In this document: piece by piece, positions 1-7,627 of the stretch
Numbering within the stretch: position 1 is the first letter of the stretch
Layout of the letters: every line of letters begins with the position of its first letter
Assembly (NCBI GenBank): GCA_000436695.1
Contig: HF992517.1
Coordinates: 4,056-16,600 of the forward strand
Origin: Prevotella sp. CAG:1185
Lineage (GTDB): Bacteria > Bacteroidota > Bacteroidia > Bacteroidales > Bacteroidaceae
Direction: 5' to 3'
DNA length: 12,545 bases
The notes under the pieces: model-generated
What the model saw: only the letters and a program-made list of their open reading frames with translations
The model's database searches: none
Told to the model about the DNA's origin: nothing
Translations under genes and position numbers: made by a program

Positions 1-237
1 CACGGCACGCGTGGCCCCCACTCCACGGTTAACTTCGTTGTCTATTATGCGTATCTGTGGCGCACGGTCAGGATAACGTTTAATTACTGAGCGCAAGATA
101 TCTATGCTTCGGTCGGGAGTACAGTCGTTTACAAACACATATTCCATGTCGCGGTGCGTCTGTTCAAACAGCGATACAGCGCAACGCTCAATATATTTCT
201 CCACCCCGTACACGGGCACAAGCACAGATACCTTCAT
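1..237 (-). CDS. Family 2 glycosyltransferase, N-terminal part (cut by window edge)
   Basis: The gene starts at the ATG ending at 237 and runs off the left edge, so only 79 residues are visible. It begins MKVSVLVPVYGVEKYIERC, followed by SLFEQTHRDMEYVFVNDCTPD (residues 22-42) and DNEVNRGVGATRA (66-78). These are the hallmark N-terminal elements of GT-A fold family 2 glycosyltransferases: the first beta strand with VPVYG, the nucleotide-contacting VND with Asp38, and the N-x-G-x-x-x-A-R helix. The catalytic DxD and the acceptor-side domain lie outside the window, so donor and acceptor cannot be given. No signal peptide is seen, so the enzyme probably works on the cytoplasmic face of the membrane. 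It is the last visible gene of the minus-strand envelope cluster, 67 bases behind the preceding gene, and is probably co-transcribed with it. The family call is very likely; the substrate is unknown. Confidence 0.9.
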   Translation of the reverse strand, partial: MKVSVLVPVYGVEKYIERCAVSLFEQTHRDMEYVFVNDCTPDRSIDILRSVIKRYPDRAPQIRIIDNEVNRGVGATRAV

Positions 238-304
238 AACAACAATGACCTTTAACTTTAAAACAACTTTATTACCAAGACGTCTCCCGTAATCCAAATG
301 CCTG

Positions 305-1744
305 TTATCCTACCAGATAACCAACAAGCAGTGTGCCGTTATAAGCCCACAGCCACAATGTAAGCACAACGAGAAGTCCGCGCAGCCATGGCCTAAACTT
401 GCTGTTCTCAGTCTGTTTAACCATAAATGCCATTGCCAAAGGCATGACAAACAGCCAGTGGGCACCCATGATATAAACTTCGTTTATACCGAAACCGAGT
501 CCCATGTGCAGCGCCATGTCAAATGCAAATCCGCACAATGACATCCACAAGAAACGCGAACGTCGGCCATACCATATTCCAATGACAAACAGCAAGACCA
601 ACACAGCCTCAACAACATAATTGATTATCCAGCTGTAAGGCACAATGACAGGACGACTGCGCAACGTGTCCTGCAGCAGATGCTGATCATGAAGCTGTAT
701 AGATTCGCCGAAAAGATTCTCTACAGCCGTCTCAGAGCGCGACGTTGAAATATCAGTCCAATTCATAAACTCACCCTTAGCCATAGGTTTGCCGGTATGC
801 TTGTTCCAGGGCTTTTTATGATCGCTAACATATTTTGCCTTCACACGCTTGTTCATCTCCTGCGCAAAAGCTTTATTTATAGCAGAAGAATCCTTCAAAG
901 ACGTAGTGTCCTTAAATGCCTCAAGCAACTTCTTGCGCGACTCCTCGCTCTTCTTCAGTCGTGCCTCCTTGCGTGCCTTCTCCTTTGGCAGCACGAAAGT
1001 GCGGTACTCCCAACGGGCAAACACCCATATCAATGCTGATGGAAGGATAACTGCAAGCAAAAAATACTTCAGGCGGAAAAACTTCTTTCCATTTGTAAAC
1101 AATGAATAGATAAAGATCTTTATTCCGTTGCTAAGCGTAACTCCTGCCGTAACGAAGAACAGCAGCCATGTCTGACCTATACTGAACTTTGTTCCGTTCT
1201 GTATTTTCAGTCCCGACACATACAACGCAAACACGAGCAGGAACAGAGACACGCAGAAATGGTCGGGCACAATGACCGCTACCATAACATAGGCAAACGA
1301 GAACAGCATGGCTGACAGCACCGTAGCCTCAAAGCGCTGAATCTTGACAATGTCTCTGAATATGCGGAAAATAAATATAAACGTATAGAATCCAAAGAAC
1401 AAAAGCGGCACAGCAACAATAAACTGCACCAGGTTAAGGCCTGTAAGCTCCATAATCCAGTCGTCGAGAACCGAAAGAGGCCACACCATGAACGACAGGA
1501 ACGGATGGCGATAAACATTATAATTGGCTTCCCAGTGGGTTACCACGGAATAAGTTATGGGGTCGAAGCCCGACATAACAAAGTTTTTTATAAATATCGT
1601 CCAGCGCGCACCGCCCGTATGCAAGAACGTGCTGAAAGTCTTGCTTATCATTACAGCATGCAAGCAGATAAGCACACAAAGCGCGCTTATGGCCACAGCC
1701 TTCTCTTCGCGCCTTATTTTAAACATTCCAAAAAACTTCTTCAT
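305..1744 (-). CDS. Polytopic membrane protein, GT-C-like / DUF6080-like
   Basis: This is a 479-residue integral membrane protein. Hydrophobic segments fall near residues 15-35, 80-98, 104-129, 140-178, 190-218, 225-245, 371-392, 398-418, 423-442 and 455-477. A first periplasmic-type loop (about 40-80) ends in NVYRHPFLSFMVWPL. This layout recalls membrane-embedded GT-C glycosyltransferases that use polyprenyl-phosphate sugars, but no certain catalytic acidic pair can be assigned. Residues 245-365 form an unusual soluble insert that begins with a Lys/Arg/Glu-rich helix (about 253-278), likely a short coiled coil. From memory the protein resembles the Bacteroidales DUF6080 family; I could not check this. 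It lies 210 bases behind the HAD phosphatase gene and 67 bases ahead of the glycosyltransferase gene, so it is probably part of the same glycan locus. The gene is certain; its function is only suggested. Confidence 0.75.
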   Translation of the reverse strand: MKKFFGMFKIRREEKAVAISALCVLICLHAVMISKTFSTFLHTGGARWTIFIKNFVMSGFDPITYSVVTHWEANYNVYRHPFLSFMVWPLSVLDDWIMELTGLNLVQFIVAVPLLFFGFYTFIFIFRIFRDIVKIQRFEATVLSAMLFSFAYVMVAVIVPDHFCVSLFLLVFALYVSGLKIQNGTKFSIGQTWLLFFVTAGVTLSNGIKIFIYSLFTNGKKFFRLKYFLLAVILPSALIWVFARWEYRTFVLPKEKARKEARLKKSEESRKKLLEAFKDTTSLKDSSAINKAFAQEMNKRVKAKYVSDHKKPWNKHTGKPMAKGEFMNWTDISTSRSETAVENLFGESIQLHDQHLLQDTLRSRPVIVPYSWIINYVVEAVLVLLFVIGIWYGRRSRFLWMSLCGFAFDMALHMGLGFGINEVYIMGAHWLFVMPLAMAFMVKQTENSKFRPWLRGLLVVLTLWLWAYNGTLLVGYLVG

Positions 1745-1775
1745 ATAGTTTATTTTTATTTTCTACGATAATAAT

Positions 1776-1952
1776 CAAGCGTATTCAACACGGCTGTCTG
1801 AATATTTAATGTCAGTCCATATTACTTTCAATAAGACATTGCCGACCGGAATTTCTATATGACAAACATAGAATATAACAGCATGAATTATAGATCAAAT
1901 CATTCCGACACAGGCAACAGCCAAGCGTTTGACACGAAACACGCTGTCTGAA
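1776..1952. repeat. Imperfect direct repeats flanking a 119-base spacer
   Basis: The copy at 1776-1802 and the copy at 1922-1952 both start with CAAGCGT and end with ACACG(G)CTGTCTGAA, with a few bases of length difference in the middle. They sit at the two ends of the non-coding gap between the HAD phosphatase gene and the DUF6080-like gene. The right copy ends two bases before the HAD stop codon. The origin could be a small duplication or a mobile-element scar. Confidence 0.6.
1863..1870 (-). promoter_or_regulatory. Possible -7 element ahead of the DUF6080-like gene
   Basis: On the minus strand this reads TATGTTTG, matching the Bacteroidetes -7 consensus TAnnTTTG. The only upstream TTTG lies 25 bases away, longer than the usual 19-21, so the -33 partner is weak. 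If real, it would give the 1744-to-1 genes their own transcript with a leader of roughly 110 bases. Confidence 0.3.
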
Positions 1953-1954
1953 CA

Positions 1955-2560
1955 TCAGTTTCTGAAAGGCTTATAATAGCTCTCGTTAGCAAAATCGAGC
2001 ATTTCAAAGTCGCCGCGACTGTCGCCATAAGCCACAAGCCAATAGTCCTGACGGTCGGGATAAAGTTTAAGCAGGCGCCTTACCTTCTCCTCGCCGTAAC
2101 AGTTCTTTGTCAGGAAACGGCCTGTAATAACCCCGTCGCGGTCTTCAATCATCGTGCCGATGACGCTCACGCCGTCAAGTCCAAAGAAGAACGGCTCAAC
2201 CCAGTTGTTTATACTTGCGCTTACAATAACCACCTTGTTGCCGGCCTCAAGCACTTCGTTGATTTTCTGCACGCCCTGAGGACGCAGCAACGACATTCTT
2301 TCGCTTGCGAAACGGGCGCACCACTTGTTGAAATCGGCAATTTTCATTCCGCCGAAACAATGTGTAAACACCTTCTCCTTAACTTTCCAGTTGGCATAAA
2401 GGCCGAGCTTCATCAGCACCAGCAACGGAAAATAGTATAATATGCAAAGCAAGAAAGCCTTGTCGCCCCTGACAAAGCGGATAAACTCAAGGAGCGTGTC
2501 GCGGTTAGTCAGCGTACCGTCAAAATCAAAGGCATATATCTTTCCTAAAGGATAGCTCAT
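1955..2560 (-). CDS. HAD-IB phosphatase, likely partner of the UbiA enzyme
   Basis: This 201-residue protein has all four HAD motifs. Motif I is DFDGT at residues 12-16 (nucleophile Asp12, acid/base Asp14). Motif II is the Ser-Ala-Ser at 114-116. Motif III is Lys159 in YGEEKV. Motif IV is GDSRGD at 179-184. A helical cap occupies about 22-100 and contains the hydrophobic stretch LLCILYYFPLLVLMKLGL (37-54), suggesting membrane contact. The subfamily is the SerB-like/TIGR01490 type of HAD-IB hydrolase. In many bacteria a domain like this is fused to the N-terminus of a UbiA phosphoribosyltransferase. Here the two are separate genes only 48 bases apart, which supports a joint job. By inference it removes the 5-phosphate from polyprenyl-phosphoryl-phosphoribose. 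Phosphoserine phosphatase is a less likely alternative because of the context and the hydrophobic cap. The start is the ATG at 2560 and the length is normal. Confidence 0.88.
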   Translation of the reverse strand: MSYPLGKIYAFDFDGTLTNRDTLLEFIRFVRGDKAFLLCILYYFPLLVLMKLGLYANWKVKEKVFTHCFGGMKIADFNKWCARFASERMSLLRPQGVQKINEVLEAGNKVVIVSASINNWVEPFFFGLDGVSVIGTMIEDRDGVITGRFLTKNCYGEEKVRRLLKLYPDRQDYWLVAYGDSRGDFEMLDFANESYYKPFRN

Positions 2561-2608
2561 AATATTTATTTCAAAAAACGTATTTCAGTCATCAAAGTTC
2601 TTCCGTCA

Positions 2609-3499
2609 TCACTTTATCACATATATCAGGACAAGGAATGTGAGTGCCCACACCAGCACCACGCACTGCGTAAACCTGTCACGGAGCATCATCTTGGTTG
2701 GGTCGCCGCTCTTCTTGTCGACAACAGTTATCTGTATGTAGCGCAGAAGACCGAGCAATACAAACACCGAAGTGAGATAAAGCAAGTCGGAATGGAAGCG
2801 GTTTACTACCTCTGGCGAAACGGTATACATGATGTAGCACACAAGTGTAACCGACGCCGTGATGGTTATGGCCTGATTGATAAACGTAAGGTTATATCTT
2901 ATCGTGTTCTTTCTCGGCGGCTCTCCAGTCTCGTTCATGCGCAACACGTCATCGCGGCGCTTGGCGAACGAAAGGAACAGAGTGAGCAAGAAAGTCATAA
3001 GCACAAGCCAGTTGCTGAGCACAATGTCCGTGGCAAAGCCTCCGGCAAGCACGCGCAGCACAAATCCAAAGGCTATGATGCAGACATCCACAATGGCATA
3101 TTGCTTGAGCTTAGAACAATAAAGAATGTTCAGAAGATAATAAACGAGAATAACCAGTCCGACCTGTATTACATGGGTGTATGTGTCGAGCAGACACACC
3201 ATTCCGGCCGAGAGCAGAAACATGAGAGCCATAAGAGCCCAGGCACTCTTAACGCTTATGGCACCCGAGGCAATGGGCCGTTTGCACTTGACCGGATGAC
3301 GGCGGTCGGCATCAACGTCGATGATGTCGTTGAAGCAATAAACCGACGAGGCTATAAAACTGAACGCAAAAAACGTTATCACCGACGCTCTTATATCCGA
3401 CGGATCGAGCAGACTGCCGCCGAAGAACATAGGTATCATCACGAATACGTTTTTGAGCCACTGGTGCGGACGTATCAGTTTAAACAGGTTACTTTTCAT
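2609..3499 (-). CDS. UbiA-family polyprenyl-phosphate phosphoribosyltransferase (DPPR synthase type)
   Basis: This 296-residue polytopic protein has the UbiA signature. The first Asp-rich motif is N57-D58-x2-D61-x3-D65, followed by RRHPVKCKRPIASG (residues 66-79). A second conserved stretch contains DVCIIAFGFVLRVLAGG, followed by SNW. This pattern (H-P-x-K-x-x-R-P-I-A-S-G, then R-V-L-A-G-G and an A-K-R-R segment) is characteristic of the branch containing mycobacterial Rv3806c, rather than UbiA/COQ2 or heme O synthase. Rv3806c transfers phosphoribose from PRPP to decaprenyl phosphate. About nine transmembrane helices are expected. The basic start (MKSNLFKLIRPHQWLKN) is normal for the family. 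The neighbouring HAD phosphatase fits dephosphorylation of the product. The oxidoreductase pair that would make the arabinose form (DprE1/DprE2) is not in the window, so the final sugar could be ribofuranose or arabinofuranose. The family call is strong; the exact substrate is inferred. Confidence 0.92.
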   Translation of the reverse strand: MKSNLFKLIRPHQWLKNVFVMIPMFFGGSLLDPSDIRASVITFFAFSFIASSVYCFNDIIDVDADRRHPVKCKRPIASGAISVKSAWALMALMFLLSAGMVCLLDTYTHVIQVGLVILVYYLLNILYCSKLKQYAIVDVCIIAFGFVLRVLAGGFATDIVLSNWLVLMTFLLTLFLSFAKRRDDVLRMNETGEPPRKNTIRYNLTFINQAITITASVTLVCYIMYTVSPEVVNRFHSDLLYLTSVFVLLGLLRYIQITVVDKKSGDPTKMMLRDRFTQCVVLVWALTFLVLIYVIK

Positions 3500-3580
3500 C
3501 TCTTCTCGTTTTATGTTCTACTACATTTTATAATATAATGCCATAAGGCGCAAGACGTGCCGTTTCATGCCACAGAATCT

Positions 3581-3625
3581 GCTCCGCCACCGGCTGACTT
3601 TATATCATCACGCACCGGACGGAGC
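3581..3625 (-). other. GC-rich inverted repeat in the acyltransferase-UbiA gap
   Basis: GCTCCG at 3581-3586 pairs with CGGAGC at 3620-3625. An inner CCGG (3590-3593) pairs with CCGG (3615-3618), enclosing a loop of about 21 bases. It lies just downstream of the acyltransferase stop codon on the minus strand. No T-run follows, so it is more likely a processing or mRNA-stability hairpin than an intrinsic terminator. The 134-base gap otherwise shows nothing clear. Confidence 0.4.
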
Positions 3626-3633
3626 AGCCACGG

Positions 3634-4644
3634 CTATATGTTTTTGGGCAGAAATCCTATGGCCCATGCCACAAGGCGGTGCAACAGCCACGCAAGCACA
3701 AGAGAGACGGCTATCATGATGAGAGCCGTAAGACAATAGCCAAGATTGTAAGTCCTTACATATTTCAGCACAAACTGTATGTGGATAAGATAAAGTTCAA
3801 GGCTCACTGTGCCCACGAAAGCAAGTCCGCGGCATATAAAAGCGGGCGTATGGCACAGAATCTTAACCAAAAGCAATATCATCGACACTGTGAGCGGAAT
3901 ATAAACCATGCGCTCAAGGAACAGCGGAAAACGTCCGCGCCATGACTCCTCGAACTCAACGCACATGGCCAGACTCATGACAAAGAGCAGCAGAACGAGC
4001 CACAATGACGAACCGTCCATGCTTCGCCCGCCCTTTACCAGCGCACCGCAGTTGATGCCGATAAGGAATATAGGTATGCGACTGAAGAATATCTCCACAT
4101 GGCCCACGCTCTTGTGTATCGGCGGATAATACTGCACCATCACGGCAAGCACCATAGCTGCCACGGGCAGCCATCTGTATTCGGGATGCTTCTCTATGAG
4201 CTTCATGTATGCCGGGGCAAAGGTGTACATCATCATTATGGCCGGAATAAACCAAAACGTGAGGTCGTCTATTCGCCAGAAGCTCCAGTTAATAAGTATG
4301 TTGGCAATCAGGTCGGGCACGTTGCGGCTGTATCCTCCGCCGGGAGTGTTGATGAACGACGGGATATAAAACAGACATGCCATGATTATCCACGCCGGAT
4401 AGATGCGTATGTAGCGGCGCCAGAAAAAGTTTTTCAGTGTAGGTTTCTTGCTCCACGCATACCAAAGGCCTATTCCGCTGAGCAGAAGGAACATGTCAAC
4501 GCCCACATTGCCACATCTCACAAAACCGTACATAGGATTGCTCTTTGGCATCCACACATGGAACAGCATGACAAAAATCATTGCCAGTCCCATAAGTTCG
4601 CTCCGGTATCGGCTTATGTCCGAAAAGTTTATGGGCTTTATCAT
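3634..4644 (-). CDS. Acyltransferase family 3 membrane protein
   Basis: This 336-residue protein has about ten hydrophobic segments, the usual size for stand-alone acyltransferase-3 (OafA/NolL/WecH-like) enzymes. These move acyl groups across or within the inner membrane to modify surface sugars. Visible family features are SRYRSELMGLAMIFVMLFH (residues 11-29, with the conserved His29 at the end of helix 1), VGVDMFLLLSGIG (48-60), RRYIRIYPAWI (76-86) and VSLELYLIHIQF near 280-291. Met18 occupies the position where an Arg often sits in the R-x10-H motif; Arg14 may substitute, as I recall for this subfamily. It overlaps the upstream acyltransferase gene by four bases (ATGA at 4641-4644), so translation is probably coupled. 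The UbiA gene follows after 134 bases. The acyl group and acceptor cannot be told; an O-acetylated glycan or lipid A sugar is likely. Confidence 0.9.
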   Translation of the reverse strand: MIKPINFSDISRYRSELMGLAMIFVMLFHVWMPKSNPMYGFVRCGNVGVDMFLLLSGIGLWYAWSKKPTLKNFFWRRYIRIYPAWIIMACLFYIPSFINTPGGGYSRNVPDLIANILINWSFWRIDDLTFWFIPAIMMMYTFAPAYMKLIEKHPEYRWLPVAAMVLAVMVQYYPPIHKSVGHVEIFFSRIPIFLIGINCGALVKGGRSMDGSSLWLVLLLFVMSLAMCVEFEESWRGRFPLFLERMVYIPLTVSMILLLVKILCHTPAFICRGLAFVGTVSLELYLIHIQFVLKYVRTYNLGYCLTALIMIAVSLVLAWLLHRLVAWAIGFLPKNI

Positions 4645-5705
4645 ATTTTCAGTTTTGGTTTAGGTATATAGCGGAACGCCAGCTTGAACAGCCATGCCAA
4701 TACTATCGATGCCACGATATAGGTTATAAGTCCTGTGTAGACATATCCGCGATAAGACATCTTTATTATTATCTCGCGCGTTATAGGGTGCATGACGAAC
4801 AGCGCCGAGGATATTGCGCCCATCCATACGCACGGCGCAAGAGCCTTTTCGGGTATGATTTTCATTGTGGCCACGGCTCCTGTAACTATGAACAATGGCA
4901 CAAACAGCCACGACCAGAAGTAGAAACTGCCAATGAACACGAAGAATGCCGACACCACGATGACGGTGAGATTAAGGGGCAACGGCAGGTTGCGCCCGTG
5001 GCGGGCATATAGAATGCCGGCACCGAACGGCAGCATTCCGCCTATAAAGTTGTAGCGTATGCGGTTGAGTATTTCGCCGCCCTCGTCAACCGACGGCGGA
5101 AACATTGCCTGCACTGCCGTACACACCACAATAAGAGCCAGCGTAAGCGCCGAACTGCGGCGATAGAGCACAAGGCGGTAGACGATGTAAAGCTGAATCA
5201 TTAGGCCGAAATACCAGTAAGGACCGGGCTTGATAATGTGGTCGGGATCGGGCAGCAGATTGATATACATGAGCAGCTGCGCAATGACGCGGCCCACGGT
5301 GTAGCCGTGATATCCATGTGGATGAAGATAGCTCACCACGGCAAAGCCTATGTATCCGAGGAACATAAGGCGCAGCAGCTTGGCATAATGAAATCCGATA
5401 AAGGGCAGCGCCTTGACGCGGTTTGGCGTGCTGCGCTCATACTTGCACACAAGGCCGAAGCCGCTTATAAACAGAAACACGGGCACACCGTAGTGTCCGA
5501 AGAACGACATGATGTGTATAAACAGGTTGTCGTCGAGCGTAAGCAGACGCTCAAGCAGCTGCCTCGGCTTTGATGCCGTGAAGGTGTATTCGTTTTCCTT
5601 TACGGCGAAGCCAAGAAAATGGCAGTAGTTGTGAAGAAATATTCCCAGTATGGCTATTCCCCTAAGGGCTTTCGATTCAGCCATACTCAGCAGTTCTTTT
5701 TTCAT
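4641..5705 (-). CDS. Acyltransferase family 3 membrane protein (second paralogue)
   Basis: This 354-residue polytopic protein of the acyltransferase-3 family begins with the helix-1 signature ESKALRGIAILGIFLHNYCH (residues 10-29). It has Arg15 and His25, a spacing of nine rather than the common ten. Other family features are HYGVPVFLFISGFGLV (71-86), HYAKLLRLMFLGY (106-118), GPYWYFGLMIQLYIVYRL (161-178) and SSALFVMHP with His306. It is clearly different in sequence from the downstream acyltransferase, so the two probably modify different positions or use different acyl groups; they are not a recent duplication. The start is the ATG at 5705. The stop overlaps the next gene's start by four bases, which is strong evidence for an operon. 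It follows the phosphoethanolamine-transferase-like gene after a 73-base gap holding a GC-rich hairpin. The substrate is unknown. Confidence 0.9.
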   Translation of the reverse strand: MKKELLSMAESKALRGIAILGIFLHNYCHFLGFAVKENEYTFTASKPRQLLERLLTLDDNLFIHIMSFFGHYGVPVFLFISGFGLVCKYERSTPNRVKALPFIGFHYAKLLRLMFLGYIGFAVVSYLHPHGYHGYTVGRVIAQLLMYINLLPDPDHIIKPGPYWYFGLMIQLYIVYRLVLYRRSSALTLALIVVCTAVQAMFPPSVDEGGEILNRIRYNFIGGMLPFGAGILYARHGRNLPLPLNLTVIVVSAFFVFIGSFYFWSWLFVPLFIVTGAVATMKIIPEKALAPCVWMGAISSALFVMHPITREIIIKMSYRGYVYTGLITYIVASIVLAWLFKLAFRYIPKPKLKI

Positions 5706-5741
5706 TTGATGTTAAGTTATTTATTGTCCCGGCATGCTCAG

Positions 5742-5777
5742 GCGCGCTGTTCTCTGTCCATAAAGACGGCAGCGCGC
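5742..5777 (-). other. Perfect GC-rich inverted repeat between two cluster genes
   Basis: GCGCGCTG at 5742-5749 and CAGCGCGC at 5770-5777 form a perfect 8-base-pair stem with a 20-base loop. On the minus-strand transcript it begins two bases after the stop codon of the phosphoethanolamine-transferase-like gene. It is not followed by a T-run, so it may be a weak terminator, an RNA-stability element or a processing site that separates expression of the first gene from the rest. Confidence 0.5.
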
Positions 5778-5778
5778 G

Positions 5779-7608
5779 TCAGTCTTTCACGTCGAGCTTG
5801 TCGTAGTCTGTGGTATTCTTTAATATTCTCGGGCGGTTTTCGTTATATTCGTCGCCTATCACATTCAGGTCGCTGCGATAGTAAGGTGTCTGTATTCCGG
5901 CAAGATACAGCAGCAGATGCGGCAGCGCGTCGGTCATGTAGCGGCGGTTCTTCGACTTCACTATGTCATTGAACAGCGACGGATGTCCCACCATATACTT
6001 ATGCGAACACCATATCCAAAACGGGATGTCAAACTCCTCGCGCGCAAGTCTTGCCGTTATCTCAGTTGAGTGCATTCGTCCGTAGAAATGTACGTCGCCC
6101 TCATAGCATTCCTCGCCATGGTCGGGCACATACACCACGATAGCGTCTTCATCCTCGAATCGCTTTATTATCTGGTCAACGATAGAGTCGTTATACAATA
6201 TGGCGTTGTCATAGTCGGCCAGAACCCTCAATTCTTTTTCCTTCAAGTCCGGACGGTCGTAGTCTTCGGGATTAAAGTGGCGGCGGTCGAGCGGGAATCG
6301 CGTGCGGTAGTCAACATGCTGTCCCTTCAGATGGAATATTATCAGGTTGTTATCCCTGTTCTGATTACGCAGACGGTCATAGTCGGCCAGCAGTCCGGCG
6401 TCATAGCGGTAAAGGCGCGTGTTGCGTGTGTCGAACATTGCGCTGCTGAGCAGCGGATTGTTCAGGAAGAAGCCTCCGCTGAAGTCGTAGACAGCCTCCT
6501 TTGCCTGCGGCAAGAACTGATTGGTAAGGAACGTTACATGATAGCCGGCCTTACGGAACAATTCGGGGAAGAGCGGATAGTCGCACCATTCGCCCTTGTC
6601 GCCAACAGTGTAGAGCGAGAAGAGATACTTGAACACAAAACTGGTAAGGTTCCACGGTGCCACAACGTCGCTGAACGGTATCAGCTCGCCTTTCTGCGCG
6701 CGGCGTGCCTGTCGCGGCGTGGTGTTCTTGTCATATCCGTAGAGTCCGGCGTGATGGCGGTTATAGCTCTCGCCTATTATCAGCACGATGTTACGGCTGC
6801 GGAACGAGCAGCTGTCCACCTTGGCCTTGTCGATGTTGTCAACAAGTTTATTCACCTGTTTGGCCGTAAGTTCGTTGGCATAAATGCTGAACATCAGTCT
6901 GTAGCCAGGCAGATAGAGTTGTGCCTTCTCCTTCTTTGTCAGTTCATGCTCCACCTGTCCGATATTGTCGTAAGACATAAGGCGCAAGAATGCCGCCTTG
7001 TCGGCTATACAGTTGGCAGCACTTACTACAAACAGCACAAGCATTATCAGGCCGAGCCACGGCTCAGCCAGATACCATCTGACGGCGTTTTGCAAATCGA
7101 AGTTCCATTTCGTCTTTATCCACGCCAGACATTTCTTGCGGTTGCGCCACACCTGCGCCCATATTATGTGAACAATCATAACGAGCAGCACCCAGCCTAA
7201 ACGGCTGAACACCACGTCGGGCGTGAGATACGACTCAAGAAACTCCGTAGCCTCGCGGCTGTCGGTCTCGCCCACCAGCAGAAGCATGGTCGGGGTGATG
7301 GTTGTGTCGAACTTAACAAAGCAATAGACGTCGACCACCACAAGCAGATAGAATAAGAAATAAATGACGCGTTTAGCCCAAAGACTTATCTTATAAGGCA
7401 ACAGCCACAGCACCACGCACAATATGCTGACATCGAAAAACAGCTCATAGGGCGCCAGCGGCCATGCGTGATAGCCGCGCTTGTCGGGCACTACGGCGTA
7501 GGTGCACACGATGCCAAGCACATACATGAATACAAAAAAAGCGGCATTGCCTCTTATCGGCTTGAAGATATTGGTGAACACACGTCCTGCCTGATTCAAT
7601 ATTTTCAT
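5779..7608 (-). CDS. Phosphoethanolamine transferase-like membrane sulfatase-fold enzyme (EptA/CptA type)
   Basis: This 609-residue protein has five N-terminal membrane segments (about residues 22-40, 55-72, 80-99, 136-152 and 183-200), then a periplasmic alkaline-phosphatase/sulfatase-fold domain. Motifs visible are IVLIIGESYNRHHAGLYGYD (274-293) with metal ligand Glu280, Thr322 in NLTSF as the probable nucleophile, HLKGQHVDYRTRFP (426-439) with His431, and VPDHGEE (494-500) with Asp496-His497. GETDSREATEFL (113-124) resembles a segment conserved in phosphoethanolamine transferases. Such enzymes transfer phosphoethanolamine from phosphatidylethanolamine to lipid A, LPS core or other glycans at the periplasmic face. 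A reading frame opens three bases earlier at a TTG, but the ATG at 7608 is the better start and lies about 20 bases after the predicted -7 box. It is the first gene of the cluster. The precise acceptor is unknown, and CptA-like core modification is as possible as lipid A. Confidence 0.9.
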   Translation of the reverse strand: MKILNQAGRVFTNIFKPIRGNAAFFVFMYVLGIVCTYAVVPDKRGYHAWPLAPYELFFDVSILCVVLWLLPYKISLWAKRVIYFLFYLLVVVDVYCFVKFDTTITPTMLLLVGETDSREATEFLESYLTPDVVFSRLGWVLLVMIVHIIWAQVWRNRKKCLAWIKTKWNFDLQNAVRWYLAEPWLGLIMLVLFVVSAANCIADKAAFLRLMSYDNIGQVEHELTKKEKAQLYLPGYRLMFSIYANELTAKQVNKLVDNIDKAKVDSCSFRSRNIVLIIGESYNRHHAGLYGYDKNTTPRQARRAQKGELIPFSDVVAPWNLTSFVFKYLFSLYTVGDKGEWCDYPLFPELFRKAGYHVTFLTNQFLPQAKEAVYDFSGGFFLNNPLLSSAMFDTRNTRLYRYDAGLLADYDRLRNQNRDNNLIIFHLKGQHVDYRTRFPLDRRHFNPEDYDRPDLKEKELRVLADYDNAILYNDSIVDQIIKRFEDEDAIVVYVPDHGEECYEGDVHFYGRMHSTEITARLAREEFDIPFWIWCSHKYMVGHPSLFNDIVKSKNRRYMTDALPHLLLYLAGIQTPYYRSDLNVIGDEYNENRPRILKNTTDYDKLDVKD

Positions 7609-7627
7609 CAAATTCTAATATTTTTGG

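Noticed and set aside
2792..3538. Long plus-strand open frame opposite the UbiA gene
   Set aside because: It is the antisense shadow of a strongly recognised enzyme gene. Its translation is rich in His, Arg and Lys without any domain, as expected from reading the complement of a membrane-protein gene.
4591..4593. Met18 in place of the usual Arg as evidence for a dead acyltransferase
   Set aside because: The nearby Arg14 and His29 are kept and the same helix pattern seems normal for this Bacteroidetes subfamily, so inactivity is not supported.
6070..7200. 376-codon plus-strand open frame opposite the phosphoethanolamine-transferase-like gene
   Set aside because: The minus strand encodes all catalytic motifs of a known family over the same bases. 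The plus frame has no recognisable motif and no promoter.
7609..7611. TTG as start codon of the phosphoethanolamine-transferase-like gene
   Set aside because: An ATG follows immediately at 7608, and a TTG start would add only one residue.
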